A stretch of 64,000 nt of DNA from Campylobacter sp. RM16704 (GTDB taxonomy: Bacteria; Campylobacterota; Campylobacteria; Campylobacterales; Campylobacteraceae), in assembly GCF_000816245.1 (NCBI RefSeq), contig NZ_CP007769.1, forward strand, positions 60,464 to 124,463, in the 5' to 3' direction. The notes beneath the pieces are model-generated. The model searched no databases. It worked only from the letters and a program-made list of their open reading frames with translations, and had not been told where the DNA came from. How positions within the stretch are numbered: the first letter of the stretch is position 1; every line of letters begins with the position of its first letter. Made by a program: the position numbers and the translations under genes. Positions 46,171 to 55,067 of this stretch are shown here, piece by piece.

Positions 46171-47007
46171 ATGAAAAAAAGTATTTTAGCTTTATCAATT
46201 TTGGCATTTTGTAGTGCAAATGCTTTAGAAGTTCAAGAATTTAAAGGATTTTCACACCCAGAGAGTGTGTATGTAGATGAAAATGTAGTTTATGTATCTA
46301 ATGTAGGAAAAGAGTTAGCTCCTTTAAATAAAGATAATGATGGATTTATTTCAAAGTTAGATAAAAACGGCAATATTTTAGAATTAGATTTTATAAAAAA
46401 TCTTAACGCTCCAAAAGGAATGTCAAGAATAGGAGATATACTCTATGTTGTAGATATTGATGTAGTTTATGGTTTTAATGTAAAAAACAAAAAAGAAGTG
46501 TTTAAACTCCCATTAAAAAATGCAGTTTTTTTAAACGATATAGCTGTTTTAAATGATGATGTATTATTGATAAGTGATACGGGAACAGGATATATCCATA
46601 AGGTATTTTTAAAAGACAAAAAATATGAAAATTTTATACATTTAGATCCAAAATATGGTGGTCCTAATGGCTTATTATTAGATAAAAACACTTTATTTGT
46701 GGCAGGGTATGATCCAAGTGATAAATTAGGTGGTAAAATCATTAGCATTGATTTAGATACAAAGAAAATTCAAGAATTAAGTCAAAAAATAGAGCAGTTT
46801 GATGGTATAGTATTTGATAAAAATAAAAATATTTTAGTGTCAAGTTGGGGTAAAGATTTACAAGGGTATATTTATTCTTTAAAAGATGGCAAGGAAACTA
46901 AACTTGATTTAGATTCTATAAAAGGTCCTGCAGATATGTTTTTTGATGGAGAACATTTGTGGATTCCAAAAATGGCGGAAAATGCTTTAATAAAAATAAA
47001 ATTATAA
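46171..47007 (+). CDS. Periplasmic beta-propeller protein, SMP-30/gluconolactonase-like
   Basis: The 278-residue protein starts with a signal peptide (MKKSILALSILAFCSANA). Repeated propeller blades follow: GFSHPESVYVDENVVYVSNV, LNAPKGMSRIGDILYVVD, KYGGPNGLLLDKNTLFVAG, and IEQFDGIVFDKNKNILVSSW. This is the SMP-30/NHL-type fold. No substrate can be named. The start at 46171 was chosen because AAGGAT precedes it and it gives the signal peptide. A longer in-frame opening to 46057 overlaps the regulator gene. Confidence 0.8.
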   Translation: MKKSILALSILAFCSANALEVQEFKGFSHPESVYVDENVVYVSNVGKELAPLNKDNDGFISKLDKNGNILELDFIKNLNAPKGMSRIGDILYVVDIDVVYGFNVKNKKEVFKLPLKNAVFLNDIAVLNDDVLLISDTGTGYIHKVFLKDKKYENFIHLDPKYGGPNGLLLDKNTLFVAGYDPSDKLGGKIISIDLDTKKIQELSQKIEQFDGIVFDKNKNILVSSWGKDLQGYIYSLKDGKETKLDLDSIKGPADMFFDGEHLWIPKMAENALIKIKL

Positions 47008-47009
47008 AA

Positions 47010-47037
47010 ACTTTTAAGCCTTTTTAGGCTTAAAAGT
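47010..47037. terminator. Bidirectional terminator between the propeller and zinc-ribbon genes
   Basis: A perfect 12-bp stem (47010-47021 with 47026-47037) closes on a four-T loop. It overlaps the stop codon of the minus-strand zinc-ribbon gene and follows the propeller gene by 2 bases. Confidence 0.8.
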
Positions 47038-47284
47038 CAAATAACTCTCCTAGCCAACTTTCTTTCTTTTTATGTTTATAGCCATTGTTATGATGATAGT
47101 TTGGTTGGCTGTAGCTTTGTTGATTGTAACTTTGTTGAGTATTTTGAGTAGAATTTCTTTCTATGATTTTATCAAGTTCACCACGATCAAGCCAAACTCC
47201 ACGGCATTTTGGGCAATAATCAATTTCAACACCATTTCTTTCGCTCATTATCAAAGCAGTATTTTCACAAACTGGACAATTCAT
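47030..47284 (-). CDS. TFIIB-type zinc-ribbon protein
   Basis: The 84-residue protein begins MNCPVCENTALIMSERNGVE and continues DYCPKCRGVWLDRGELDKII. The two CxxC pairs form a zinc ribbon of the family Pfam calls zf-TFIIB. The C-terminal half is rich in glutamine, tyrosine, asparagine and histidine and looks disordered. Function in bacteria is unknown. It is transcribed opposite to the propeller gene. Confidence 0.85.
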   Translation of the reverse strand: MNCPVCENTALIMSERNGVEIDYCPKCRGVWLDRGELDKIIERNSTQNTQQSYNQQSYSQPNYHHNNGYKHKKKESWLGELFDF

Positions 47285-47332
47285 CTTTTTCCTTTATTAA
47301 AAATTTTATAAAGTATATAGATTTAAGGTAAA

Positions 47333-48022
47333 TTATGAGTTTAAATTCCAATCAATTATATCTTTATGTAAAGATGATAAAATAGTATTTGTTTTAGAAA
47401 AATGTTTGCAACCTAAAAAAGCATTTCTTGCTAATGGAGATGGATGTGCTGCTTCTAAAATATAATGCTTTTGGGTGTCAATTAAGAATTTTTTATTTTT
47501 AGCATAATTTCCCCAAAGTAAAAATATCAACCCTTCTTTTTCTTGACTTAGTTTTGAAATAACTGCATCTGTAAAATTTTGCCATCCAAAATGTGTATGT
47601 GAGGCTGGTTTATTAGCTTCTACACTTAAGATAGAGTTTAAAAGTAAAACCCCTTGCCTTGCCCATTTACTAAGATCTCCGTGGTTTGCTATAGGTATAT
47701 TAAGATCTTGTTGCAATTCTTTGTATATGTTAAGTAAAGATGGTGGAATTTTAACTCCCATAGGCACGCTAAAACTAAGTCCCATAGCTTGGTTTGGATT
47801 ATGATATGGATCTTGACCTAAAATTATAACCTTTAAATTTTTTAAAGGAGTAAGATTAAAAGCGTTAAAAGTTAAATTTGCCGGTGGATATATGATTTTT
47901 CTTTCATTTAAAGCATTGATATATTCCATTTTTATATTCAAAAAATAAGGCTGTAAAAACTCATCTTTTAAAAAAAATTTCCAATCATCATTTATTTTAA
48001 TTTTATCTAAAGTTATTTGCAT
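47333..48022 (-). CDS. ung: Uracil-DNA glycosylase
   Basis: The 229-residue repair enzyme removes uracil from DNA. Motifs are the water-activating VIILGQDPYHNPNQAMGLSF, VLLLNSILSVEANKPASH, FLLWGNYAK and the leucine-loop HPSPLARNAF. The frame is open upstream to 48070, but MQITLDKI at 48022 has AAGGAAAA ahead and the normal length. It lies only 7 bases after the sensor kinase gene, so it is probably co-transcribed with the two-component system. Confidence 0.95.
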   Translation of the reverse strand: MQITLDKIKINDDWKFFLKDEFLQPYFLNIKMEYINALNERKIIYPPANLTFNAFNLTPLKNLKVIILGQDPYHNPNQAMGLSFSVPMGVKIPPSLLNIYKELQQDLNIPIANHGDLSKWARQGVLLLNSILSVEANKPASHTHFGWQNFTDAVISKLSQEKEGLIFLLWGNYAKNKKFLIDTQKHYILEAAHPSPLARNAFLGCKHFSKTNTILSSLHKDIIDWNLNS

Positions 48023-48029
48023 ATTTTCC

Positions 48030-49337
48030 TTACCAAGAAAGTATAATTTCACTTCCTTTATTTTCTTCACTTATAATTTTTATATGGATATTGTTTTTAT
48101 CTGCTATTTGTTTAACTAGATTTAAACCTATACCAAAACCTCCTTGATCTTTATTAAAACGTTTATAGCGAATGAAAATTTGTGATATTTCTTTCTGGTT
48201 CATTCCTTGACCTTCATCTTTGATGCTTAATGTTTTTTCACTTAATGAAATATATATTTTTTTAAAAGCACTAGTGTATTTTATAGCATTGCTTAATAAG
48301 TTGTCAAATAAAATTTGTATTTCTTCTTTATTGGCATAAAAAAATTGCTCTGAAAGGTCTTTTTCTAAAATAAGATTTTTTTGTACAATTAAAATCTCAA
48401 AGTATTCTAATCTTTGCTCAATTAATTCTTTTAAATTGATATTTTCTTTAACATTGTTTTTTTGTATAAAAAAGTTTAAAGCTATAAGATTTTGATAGAT
48501 GTGATTTAAATTTTTACTAGCTAGTTTAATATGATTTAGTTTTTTAATATTGCTTTGACTTAAATTTGTATTATCAAATTTTTTTACACTGGCTAAAATT
48601 ACACTTAGCGGAGTATTTATTTCATGAGTGGTATCTTTGATAAAATCATTTAAAGCATTAAATTGCTCTTTTATGTTTTTAAATACAAGTAGTATTAATA
48701 CATAAGCAACAATAGCTAGTAGTGTAATACAAATAAGTGTATAAAAGATAGTTTTTAATTTTAATTTCCATAGTTCATTAGAAAAATCATTGATTTTAGT
48801 ATTATTATAATTATCTTTACTATATTGTTCTTTTTGAAAACCAAGATCGTTTGTTTCTATGATAATGTGGATATTTTGATGTCTTAAAAATTTAAAATAA
48901 TGCTTTGGCCTTTTTATATCACTACTATCTATATAGGTATCAAGATTTCGAATCCTTAGAAAATCCATAAATAATTTTTGATTTTTGCTATAGATAAAAT
49001 TATTTTTTTTAAGTTGATTTAGAATGTCAAAAGCATCAAATGAAAGATTGCTAAAAATAATTTGATTATCCACAATAATAGCAAATGAGGTGTTAAGTTT
49101 GTTAGAAATACTGGAAAAATCGATATTTTCTATTGGAATTTGATTGTGTCTTGATTCTATAATATTTTGTAAAATATAATTATGATGGGTATACATATGT
49201 GTAAGTTGGTTTAAGCGAATATAACTTGCCTCTTTTTGATAAAAAGTAATAAAAAAAATAGTAAGAAAAAAGCCACTGGTAATGATATAAAGTGCTAAAA
49301 TTTTGAAAATGGTATTATTAAAATTTACATTCTTCAT
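48030..49337 (-). CDS. Two-component sensor histidine kinase
   Basis: The 435-residue kinase has membrane helices near residues 12-32 and 205-230 around a periplasmic sensor of about 170 residues. The phosphorylated histidine is in DTTHEINTPLSVILAS. ATP-binding boxes are FDNLLSNAIKYT, IKDEGQGM and GGFGIGLNLV. No HAMP domain is obvious. It overlaps the response regulator gene by 20 bases. The signal is unknown. The periplasmic DUF1104-like protein encoded upstream may be related to it. Confidence 0.9.
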   Translation of the reverse strand: MKNVNFNNTIFKILALYIITSGFFLTIFFITFYQKEASYIRLNQLTHMYTHHNYILQNIIESRHNQIPIENIDFSSISNKLNTSFAIIVDNQIIFSNLSFDAFDILNQLKKNNFIYSKNQKLFMDFLRIRNLDTYIDSSDIKRPKHYFKFLRHQNIHIIIETNDLGFQKEQYSKDNYNNTKINDFSNELWKLKLKTIFYTLICITLLAIVAYVLILLVFKNIKEQFNALNDFIKDTTHEINTPLSVILASVKKFDNTNLSQSNIKKLNHIKLASKNLNHIYQNLIALNFFIQKNNVKENINLKELIEQRLEYFEILIVQKNLILEKDLSEQFFYANKEEIQILFDNLLSNAIKYTSAFKKIYISLSEKTLSIKDEGQGMNQKEISQIFIRYKRFNKDQGGFGIGLNLVKQIADKNNIHIKIISEENKGSEIILSW

Positions 49338-50013
49338 TTTCTAGCCTAATAGCATAACCTATATTTCTTTGATTTACAATGATATTTTTTCCTAAAATTT
49401 TTCTTAAATTTTTTACATAAACCCTAAGACTCATTATAGTTGGTTCTTCATCAAAAGTCCAAATTTCATCAAAAATTTTTTCAAGACTTACAAAGTGTGG
49501 GCGCTTTTTTAAAAGTAGGGACAAAAGCTCTTTTTCTTTATTTGTTAAGTCAATAATTTCTTTTTTTTGATAAAGAGTTTTGTTAATGAGATCAAAAGAA
49601 ATATTTTTTGAGGCATTGAGCAAAATTAAATCTTCTTTTTGATGATTAAAATTTCTTTTGATGATATTTTTAATACGAATGATTAATTCATCTATATCAA
49701 ATGGTTTTTTAATATAATCATCACAGCCTACCAAAAATCCTTCTTTTACATTATCGAGCATAGAAAGAGAGGTTAAAAAAATAGCTGGAGTATTTTTGGA
49801 GCTTTCTCTAAGTTCTTTTAAAACTTCAAATCCATTTCCTTTTGGAACTTTTACATCAAAAATCCATAGATCAAAATTTTCTTCATATGCTTTTTCTAAA
49901 GCTTCTTGTGCATCATATACACAAGAAACTTTAAAACCCTCATCTTTTAAGGTGTCGCTGATAATTTCATTTAAACTTAAATCATCTTCTAAAAGTAAAA
50001 TTTTAGCAGACAT
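49318..50013 (-). CDS. OmpR-type response regulator
   Basis: The 231-residue regulator has a receiver domain with acidic pocket LLLEDDLSL, phospho-acceptor aspartate in LWIFDVKVPKGNGFE and lysine in YIKKPFDID. The C-terminal winged helix includes LTNKEKELLSLL and SLRVYVKNLRKILGKN. It overlaps the kinase gene and starts 2 bases after the end of the small periplasmic protein gene, indicating one operon. Confidence 0.92.
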   Translation of the reverse strand: MSAKILLLEDDLSLNEIISDTLKDEGFKVSCVYDAQEALEKAYEENFDLWIFDVKVPKGNGFEVLKELRESSKNTPAIFLTSLSMLDNVKEGFLVGCDDYIKKPFDIDELIIRIKNIIKRNFNHQKEDLILLNASKNISFDLINKTLYQKKEIIDLTNKEKELLSLLLKKRPHFVSLEKIFDEIWTFDEEPTIMSLRVYVKNLRKILGKNIIVNQRNIGYAIRLENEECKF

Positions 50014-50014
50014 A

Positions 50015-50434
50015 TTATCTCATCGGACAATTATATGGCTGTGATTGGAAATGGTAGCCTTTATGATGCATACCTTTAGAGTATCCGTTATGGTGTAGAT
50101 TAAGTTCTCTTATTTCTTTCCCACTCATTTTATCAGTAATATTTTGCATATTTTGTTGCACGATAATTCTTCTTTGTCTTCTATCTTCTGGATTTAATTT
50201 AGAAATGTTTTCTCTTAAATTATTTCTAAATTGATAGTGATATTCTTGTGCATCACTGTATTTCATTTCATTCATTCTCTTTCGCATTTCTACTACTAAA
50301 TCAGCTTGATCTTGTGCTGTAACAGTTTTTGCAAGATTTAAGATTTCATTATTGCTTTTTTTTGAAAAATCAGCACTTAAAGCTAGAGTAGCAGTCAAAG
50401 AACTTACAATAAGTAAACTTATAGTTTTTTTCAT
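50015..50434 (-). CDS. Small periplasmic protein, DUF1104-like, with histidine-rich tail
   Basis: The 139-residue protein has a signal peptide (MKKTISLLIVSSLTATLALS-A). ADFSKKSNNEILNLAKTV follows, resembling DUF1104 proteins of Campylobacter and Helicobacter. The middle is charged and helical (ADLVVEMRKRMNEMKYSD, LNPEDRRQRRIIVQQN). The last 30 residues carry seven histidines and a cysteine (HHNGYSKGMHHKGYH), suggesting metal binding. It is the first gene of the two-component operon, like CpxP or other accessory sensor proteins. That role is inferred. Confidence 0.75.
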   Translation of the reverse strand: MKKTISLLIVSSLTATLALSADFSKKSNNEILNLAKTVTAQDQADLVVEMRKRMNEMKYSDAQEYHYQFRNNLRENISKLNPEDRRQRRIIVQQNMQNITDKMSGKEIRELNLHHNGYSKGMHHKGYHFQSQPYNCPMR

Positions 50435-50497
50435 TTTTTTCTCCTTTAAATAAATGATAAGGAATTATAAAAACTCAAAATAAAGTAAAAATGAAAT

Positions 50498-51247
50498 TTA
50501 TTGACATTCAAAAATTACACTAGCTATTAAAGTTTGTTTTTCATGTTTTATAATCGGCAAAACTACACTATCAGCAGCCGCAGTTAAATTTGAACTAAAA
50601 TATCTTGCATTATTTCCATCAAAGTAAATATTTTTTATTTTACAAGTTTTTGATAATGTTTTAGAATAATGCTGTTCTTTTTCAAAAGCTTTATTTAATG
50701 CTAGATCATAAAGAATTTCTTTGTTTTTTTCTAAAGTAGCTTCATCAAAACCAGCTTGCAATGCTTTTGTGTTAAAAGAAATTAAAGTATTAGTTGAGCT
50801 AATATTTTCTATATCCTTGATAAGTTGTTCATATTCTTTATTTTTATCATGTGGAATTTGACAAATAAAATCAGAGTATAATTTATATCCACTAAATACT
50901 TTTTGTCCTTGATAGTAGCTATAATTTGGTTCCAATGCATAACTTCCGCCTTTACAGAAATTTTCTTTTGCTATACGCTCTGAAAGCTCTTTAAAAGTTT
51001 TAGCTATATTACTTTTTTCTTCTTGTGAAATTGTAGTTTTTTTGTTGAGTTCTTCGCTAGCACTAAAATTTAGTGTAGCATTAAAAACATTTGGTGTAAT
51101 TTCATTAAATACTTCTATATTTCTTGAGAATTCCAACCCCTGTTTTTGATTTTTTAAACCCAAAAATTCAGTGTTAAAAACTACACCTAAGATAAATAAA
51201 AATAAACAGAGCAGTCCTAATCCTAAACCCTTCAAAAAACTTTTCAT
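50498..51247 (-). CDS. SIMPL-domain (DUF541) envelope protein
   Basis: The 249-residue protein has one N-terminal membrane helix or signal anchor (residues 5-26) and a SIMPL/DUF541 body. Features are NIEVFNEITPNVFNATLNF, SERIAKENFCKGGSYALEPN and the C-terminal ALNKAFEKEQHYSKTLSKT. Four cysteines are present. Homologues are linked to oxidative stress or outer-membrane stability, with no clear biochemistry. It is transcribed alone. Confidence 0.8.
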   Translation of the reverse strand: MKSFLKGLGLGLLCLFLFILGVVFNTEFLGLKNQKQGLEFSRNIEVFNEITPNVFNATLNFSASEELNKKTTISQEEKSNIAKTFKELSERIAKENFCKGGSYALEPNYSYYQGQKVFSGYKLYSDFICQIPHDKNKEYEQLIKDIENISSTNTLISFNTKALQAGFDEATLEKNKEILYDLALNKAFEKEQHYSKTLSKTCKIKNIYFDGNNARYFSSNLTAAADSVVLPIIKHEKQTLIASVIFECQ

Positions 51248-51334
51248 AGTGAGTTCCTTTTAAAATATTTTTTTAATTTTATCACAAAGCTTTTAAGAAT
51301 TGATTGTATAATTTTTAAAAAACAAAGAAAATTA

Positions 51335-52363
51335 ATGCATAAAATTCATCAAAATATTTTAGATTGGTATAATCAAAATGGCAGGAAAAATTTACCTTGG
51401 CGTGTTTTACATGAAGAGTATAAAAAATATGCCAAAAAAGATGATTTAGAAAAGTTAAAAAATATCAATATTGCTTATGCGGTTTATATTAGCGAGGTTA
51501 TGTTGCAACAAACCCAAGTAAAAAGTGTTTTGCAAAATTATTATTTTCAATTTCTAGGTAAATTTCCTTCTTTAAAAATTCTTGCAAAAGCAAGTGAAGA
51601 TGAGGTCTTGAAAGCTTGGCAGGGACTTGGATATTATACTAGGGCTAGAAATTTACATAAATGTTCAAAAATTTGTGTTCAAAAATTTGATGCAAAATTA
51701 CCTTGTGATGTAAAAGAACTTCAAAAGCTTCCTGGCATTGGAGAATATACAGCCAAAGCTATAGCCTGCTTTGGTTTTTTACAGGCTAATGCCTTTGTGG
51801 ATGCAAATATCAAAAGAGTTTTGAGTAGATTTTATAGTTTGCAAAATCCAAATTATAAACTTTTAATGCAAAAAGCAAAAGAATTTTTAAATTACAATAA
51901 CGCATTTGATCACAATCAAGCATTATTAGATATAGGAGCTTTGATATGTTTGCCTAAAAATGCAAAGTGTAATCTTTGTCCTTTGGTAAGATATTGTAGC
52001 GGTAAAAATGAATATGAAAAATTTAATATTCGAAAAAAAATTCAGTATGAAAATATCGTTTTAAAAATACTTATAGTGCAAAAAAATAACAAATTATTGT
52101 TTGTAAAAAGCAAAGAAAAGCTATATTTTAATTTATATAATTTTTTAGAATATAAAAATGAAGAAAACGCGAAATATTTGGGAGAATTTAAACATTCTTA
52201 TACTAAATATAAAATTACTGCTAAGGTGTATTTTTTAAAAAATGATCATTTTAAAGATGATAAATATAAAGCTTTATCTTATGAACAATTAGAGCATAAT
52301 GCTTTGTCTAAATTAACACTAAAGGCTTTGGAACTTTTAAAAAAGAGTATTTATGCAATTTGA
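51335..52363 (+). CDS. mutY: A/G-specific adenine glycosylase MutY
   Basis: The 342-residue repair enzyme removes adenine mispaired with 8-oxoguanine. It has the helix-hairpin-helix LPGIGEYTAKAIACFGF, the catalytic aspartate in NHNQALLDIGALIC-type context (AFDHNQALLDIGAL), and the [4Fe-4S] cluster CLPKNAKCNLCPLVRYC. YISEVMLQQTQV is the DNA-intercalating motif. The C-terminal NUDIX-like domain is reduced. It overlaps the radical SAM gene by 11 bases. Confidence 0.95.
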   Translation: MHKIHQNILDWYNQNGRKNLPWRVLHEEYKKYAKKDDLEKLKNINIAYAVYISEVMLQQTQVKSVLQNYYFQFLGKFPSLKILAKASEDEVLKAWQGLGYYTRARNLHKCSKICVQKFDAKLPCDVKELQKLPGIGEYTAKAIACFGFLQANAFVDANIKRVLSRFYSLQNPNYKLLMQKAKEFLNYNNAFDHNQALLDIGALICLPKNAKCNLCPLVRYCSGKNEYEKFNIRKKIQYENIVLKILIVQKNNKLLFVKSKEKLYFNLYNFLEYKNEENAKYLGEFKHSYTKYKITAKVYFLKNDHFKDDKYKALSYEQLEHNALSKLTLKALELLKKSIYAI

Positions 52364-53204
52364 AAAAATTTATATAGAATTAAGTGATATTTGTGGGTTA
52401 AAATGTGATTTTTGTCCTAGCCAAAAAGCTCAACGAAAAATCATGACTCTTGCAAATTTTGAAAGAATTTGTAAAGGCGTACATAATTATGCTAAGCTTT
52501 TTACTTTTCATGTATTGGGAGATCCTTTAAAAATTTCAAATTTAAAAGAATATTTAGAAATATCTTTAAAATATAATATGCAAATTGAGCTTACTACAAG
52601 TGGATTTTATTTTGATGATGAAAAAATGAATTTAGTTTTAAATTTTAAAAATATACGACAAATAAATATTTCTTTGAGTGCTTTTTTAGCACAAAGTAGA
52701 ATGAGTTTGAATGAATATTTCAAGCCTATCTTAAAGTTTATTTTTTTACATTTGCAAAAAGAAAATAATTCTTTTGTTAATTTTAGACTTTGGAATTTAG
52801 ATAAAAATTTCAATTCACCTTTGGAAAATAAAATAATTTATGAATTTTTAGAGCAAATTTTTAAAGTAAAAATTCAAAAACAAAAAGCCAAAAATCGCCT
52901 AGCAAGACATATAATTTTACATCAGGCTAAGTTTTTTAAATGGCCATCTTTACAAGATGAAATTATTAGAGAAATGGGGTATTGTCATGCTTTAAATGGA
53001 CAAATTGCTATTTTAAGTGATGGTAGTTTAGTTCCATGTTGTTTAGATGTTAAAGCAGATATAAAACTTGGAAATTGTTTTGAAAAAGATTTTAATGAGC
53101 TTTTAAACTCCTCTTTATATGTAGAATTAAAAGAAGGCTTTAAGCAAGGAATTTTAAAGGCTGAGCTTTGTAAAAGGTGTGAATTTTTAGCTTCAAAATG
53201 TTAA
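52353..53204 (+). CDS. Radical SAM protein with SPASM-like C-terminus
   Basis: The 283-residue protein has the radical SAM cluster motif CGLKCDFC near residue 14 and TFHVLGDPLK as the following SAM-binding strand. The C-terminus has additional cysteines (PCCLDVKADIKLGNC and LCKRCEFLASKC) that resemble a SPASM domain for auxiliary clusters. The substrate is unknown. Position after mutY is similar to C. jejuni Cj1621 as recalled, but the role in repair is not implied. Confidence 0.82.
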   Translation: MQFEKIYIELSDICGLKCDFCPSQKAQRKIMTLANFERICKGVHNYAKLFTFHVLGDPLKISNLKEYLEISLKYNMQIELTTSGFYFDDEKMNLVLNFKNIRQINISLSAFLAQSRMSLNEYFKPILKFIFLHLQKENNSFVNFRLWNLDKNFNSPLENKIIYEFLEQIFKVKIQKQKAKNRLARHIILHQAKFFKWPSLQDEIIREMGYCHALNGQIAILSDGSLVPCCLDVKADIKLGNCFEKDFNELLNSSLYVELKEGFKQGILKAELCKRCEFLASKC

Positions 53205-53223
53205 ACTATGTTTTTGCTATTTT

Positions 53224-54057
53224 TTAGATATTTTCATCATATGTTTTATGTTTATCTATATTATCTTTTGAGTGTTTAGACAGCTCATTAATAATTTTTG
53301 TAGCCATACCTCTAAATGCTTTTTGTTTGCTTGATTCGCTTGTGGAGGTCATTGTATATTTTAAGGTATTGGAAGTTTTGGTTTTCATTGTATTAAAATC
53401 AATTAGATTGTAATCAATATTGACTTTATAAACTTGCATATTAACTTCTTCTTGAATTTGTTCCATATTTGGGCTTAAAATAAGCAAAAAATCTGTCTCT
53501 AAAGCAGCATAAAGACTAATAATTTCATCATCACTTAAATTATCTTTTAACATGATGTCTTTTTCTTGATTATATAAATCTAAGTGATTTTTATCTAAAA
53601 TTCTGAATTTTTTTTCTTGCAGTAAAATACTTAAAAGTTCTTGCTCAAATTTAGTGGAAAGTATATTTTTGACTTTATTTATAATTACCAACGAGTTTTT
53701 ATTGTCAAAATTTTTTTCGTTATAAATTTTTTTATAAATTTCAACTTTGGCGTGATATTCATTTGAACTTATTTGAGTTAAAGATTTGATTTCATAACTA
53801 TTGAAAATTCCATTGCTAACAAAATCAATTTCTTGTTCATATCCTATGTCAAAATTTCCATCAAAATTAAAAGTAAATTTTAATAATCTTGCTTGTTTTA
53901 AATCATCTGTTTTTTTTAAAGCATCATTGATTGCATTTTTTATAGCATCGCTTTTTGAAATACCAAATCCTTCTCCTGTGCTTTTTTTGTTGAATATATC
54001 TTGTGCATAAGAAATATAAGCTAAAATGAATAAAGCTAAAAATATTCTTTTTATCAT
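53224..54057 (-). CDS. Exported CsgG/FlgO-like hypothetical protein
   Basis: The 277-residue protein starts with a signal peptide (MIKRIFLALFILAYISYAQD). A GEGFGISKSDAIKNAINDAL helix follows, typical of proteins with repeated LPP20/FlgO-type segments. The second half (FEQELLSILLQEKKFRILDK, ALETDFLLILSP) resembles the CsgG fold. No lipobox is visible. The upstream frame extension to 54129 was rejected since it would bury the signal peptide. Role unknown. Confidence 0.7.
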   Translation of the reverse strand: MIKRIFLALFILAYISYAQDIFNKKSTGEGFGISKSDAIKNAINDALKKTDDLKQARLLKFTFNFDGNFDIGYEQEIDFVSNGIFNSYEIKSLTQISSNEYHAKVEIYKKIYNEKNFDNKNSLVIINKVKNILSTKFEQELLSILLQEKKFRILDKNHLDLYNQEKDIMLKDNLSDDEIISLYAALETDFLLILSPNMEQIQEEVNMQVYKVNIDYNLIDFNTMKTKTSNTLKYTMTSTSESSKQKAFRGMATKIINELSKHSKDNIDKHKTYDENI

Positions 54058-54196
54058 TATTAATATTCCTAAATTCAATATTTGTAAAACTTGCAAAGTT
54101 TTGATTTCATCAAAAGCTAATTTCGACAATCTATAGTATTTATTATATAGATAAAAGGCTTAAAATATATTTTTATGCAAATTTAAAAAATTAAGT

Positions 54197-54202
54197 TATA
54201 AT
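54197..54202 (+). promoter_or_regulatory. -10 element for tRNA-Ser
   Basis: TATAAT lies 9 bases before the mature 5' end of tRNA-Ser. This fits transcription starting within a few bases of the tRNA. Confidence 0.65.
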
Positions 54203-54211
54203 CTATGTTTT

Positions 54212-54299
54212 AGAGAGGTGTCCGAGTGGTTGAAGGAGCACGCCTGGAACGCGTGTGTGGGGCAACTCACCGAGGGTTCGAATCCCTTCCTCTCTGCCA
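54212..54299 (+). tRNA. tRNA-Ser (anticodon GGA)
   Basis: The 88-base gene folds as a class II tRNA. The seven-base acceptor arms 54212-54218 and 54289-54295 are complementary, with discriminator G and encoded CCA at 54297-54299. The anticodon loop reads CTGGAAC, giving GGA for serine codons TCC/TCT. A long variable arm (GTGTGGGGCAACTCAC) and T-arm GGGTTCGAATCCC are clear. The CCA end directly abuts the stop codon of the converging SprA-like gene. Confidence 0.97.
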
Positions 54300-54938
54300 T
54301 TATGCACTTATATTATACTGACTTCCTATATAATTTTGTGAAGAATTTTGCATGTATGATTTTATGACTTGTGAATTTGTATTTTTTTCTTGATTGTTTT
54401 CATTTTTACTTTTTTCATTTTGCTCTTTTAGTTCTTCTGCTTTAATTTTAGCTTGTTCCATACGTGCATCATTTTGCATTTGCATTGCATTGGCCGCTAC
54501 TTTGTAATCTTGTGGGCTAGGATCGGCTGGTGCCATAGCCGCAGCAATTATTTGCATTGCATTGGCTATGGTTTCTTCAGGAGTATTACCCTTTTGCATT
54601 CTTATAGGCACTTCTCCTTCAATTGCATACATTTTATTATCGGGCCCTCTTGTGTAACCATAACTAGCACCACCTGCTAAGCCACCACCTGCTGCCATGT
54701 GAGCTGCTTCATGGGCTTTTACTTCTCTGTCTATTCTTTCAAGTTCTCTAACTTGTCTTATTTCTTCTTCACTTAACTCTTTACCATTGACTTTTTGAGT
54801 TTTTTCTTCATTATTATCTTTTTTATTTTCTGTAGAATTTTGAGCTTTAGAATTTGTATTTTCTTGATCAATTTCTTTTTCTTTATTTTGATAAGGATTT
54901 TTTATATATAAAGCATTATAATTCAAACCAACTTGCAT
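54300..54938 (-). CDS. SprA-related family protein with HEAAH motif
   Basis: The 212-residue protein has a central conserved block with VKAHEAAHMAAGGGLAGGAS and YGYTRGPDNKMYAIEGEVPI. Then comes a helix with ADPSPQDYKVAANAMQMQND. The HEAAH motif resembles a zinc metalloprotease site, and the family is annotated as SprA-related or putative metalloprotease. Both ends are asparagine/glutamate/glutamine-rich and low in complexity. No signal peptide is visible. The stop codon touches tRNA-Ser. Confidence 0.8.
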   Translation of the reverse strand: MQVGLNYNALYIKNPYQNKEKEIDQENTNSKAQNSTENKKDNNEEKTQKVNGKELSEEEIRQVRELERIDREVKAHEAAHMAAGGGLAGGASYGYTRGPDNKMYAIEGEVPIRMQKGNTPEETIANAMQIIAAAMAPADPSPQDYKVAANAMQMQNDARMEQAKIKAEELKEQNEKSKNENNQEKNTNSQVIKSYMQNSSQNYIGSQYNISA

Positions 54939-55042
54939 TAAAATCCTTTTTTAATGTAATTTTATATTTTTATCACAAAAAACTTAAAAAGTTTATAAAA
55001 TTTTCATAAATATGTTTTTATAAAAAGTTAAGAAAAATAAAG

Positions 55043-55048
55043 TATAAT
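55043..55048 (+). promoter_or_regulatory. -10 element for tRNA-Met
   Basis: TATAAT in AGTATAATTTT lies 19 bases before the mature 5' end of tRNA-Met, in the gap after the divergent SprA-like gene. Confidence 0.6.
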
Positions 55049-55067
55049 TTTAATTTCTTACACTTAT

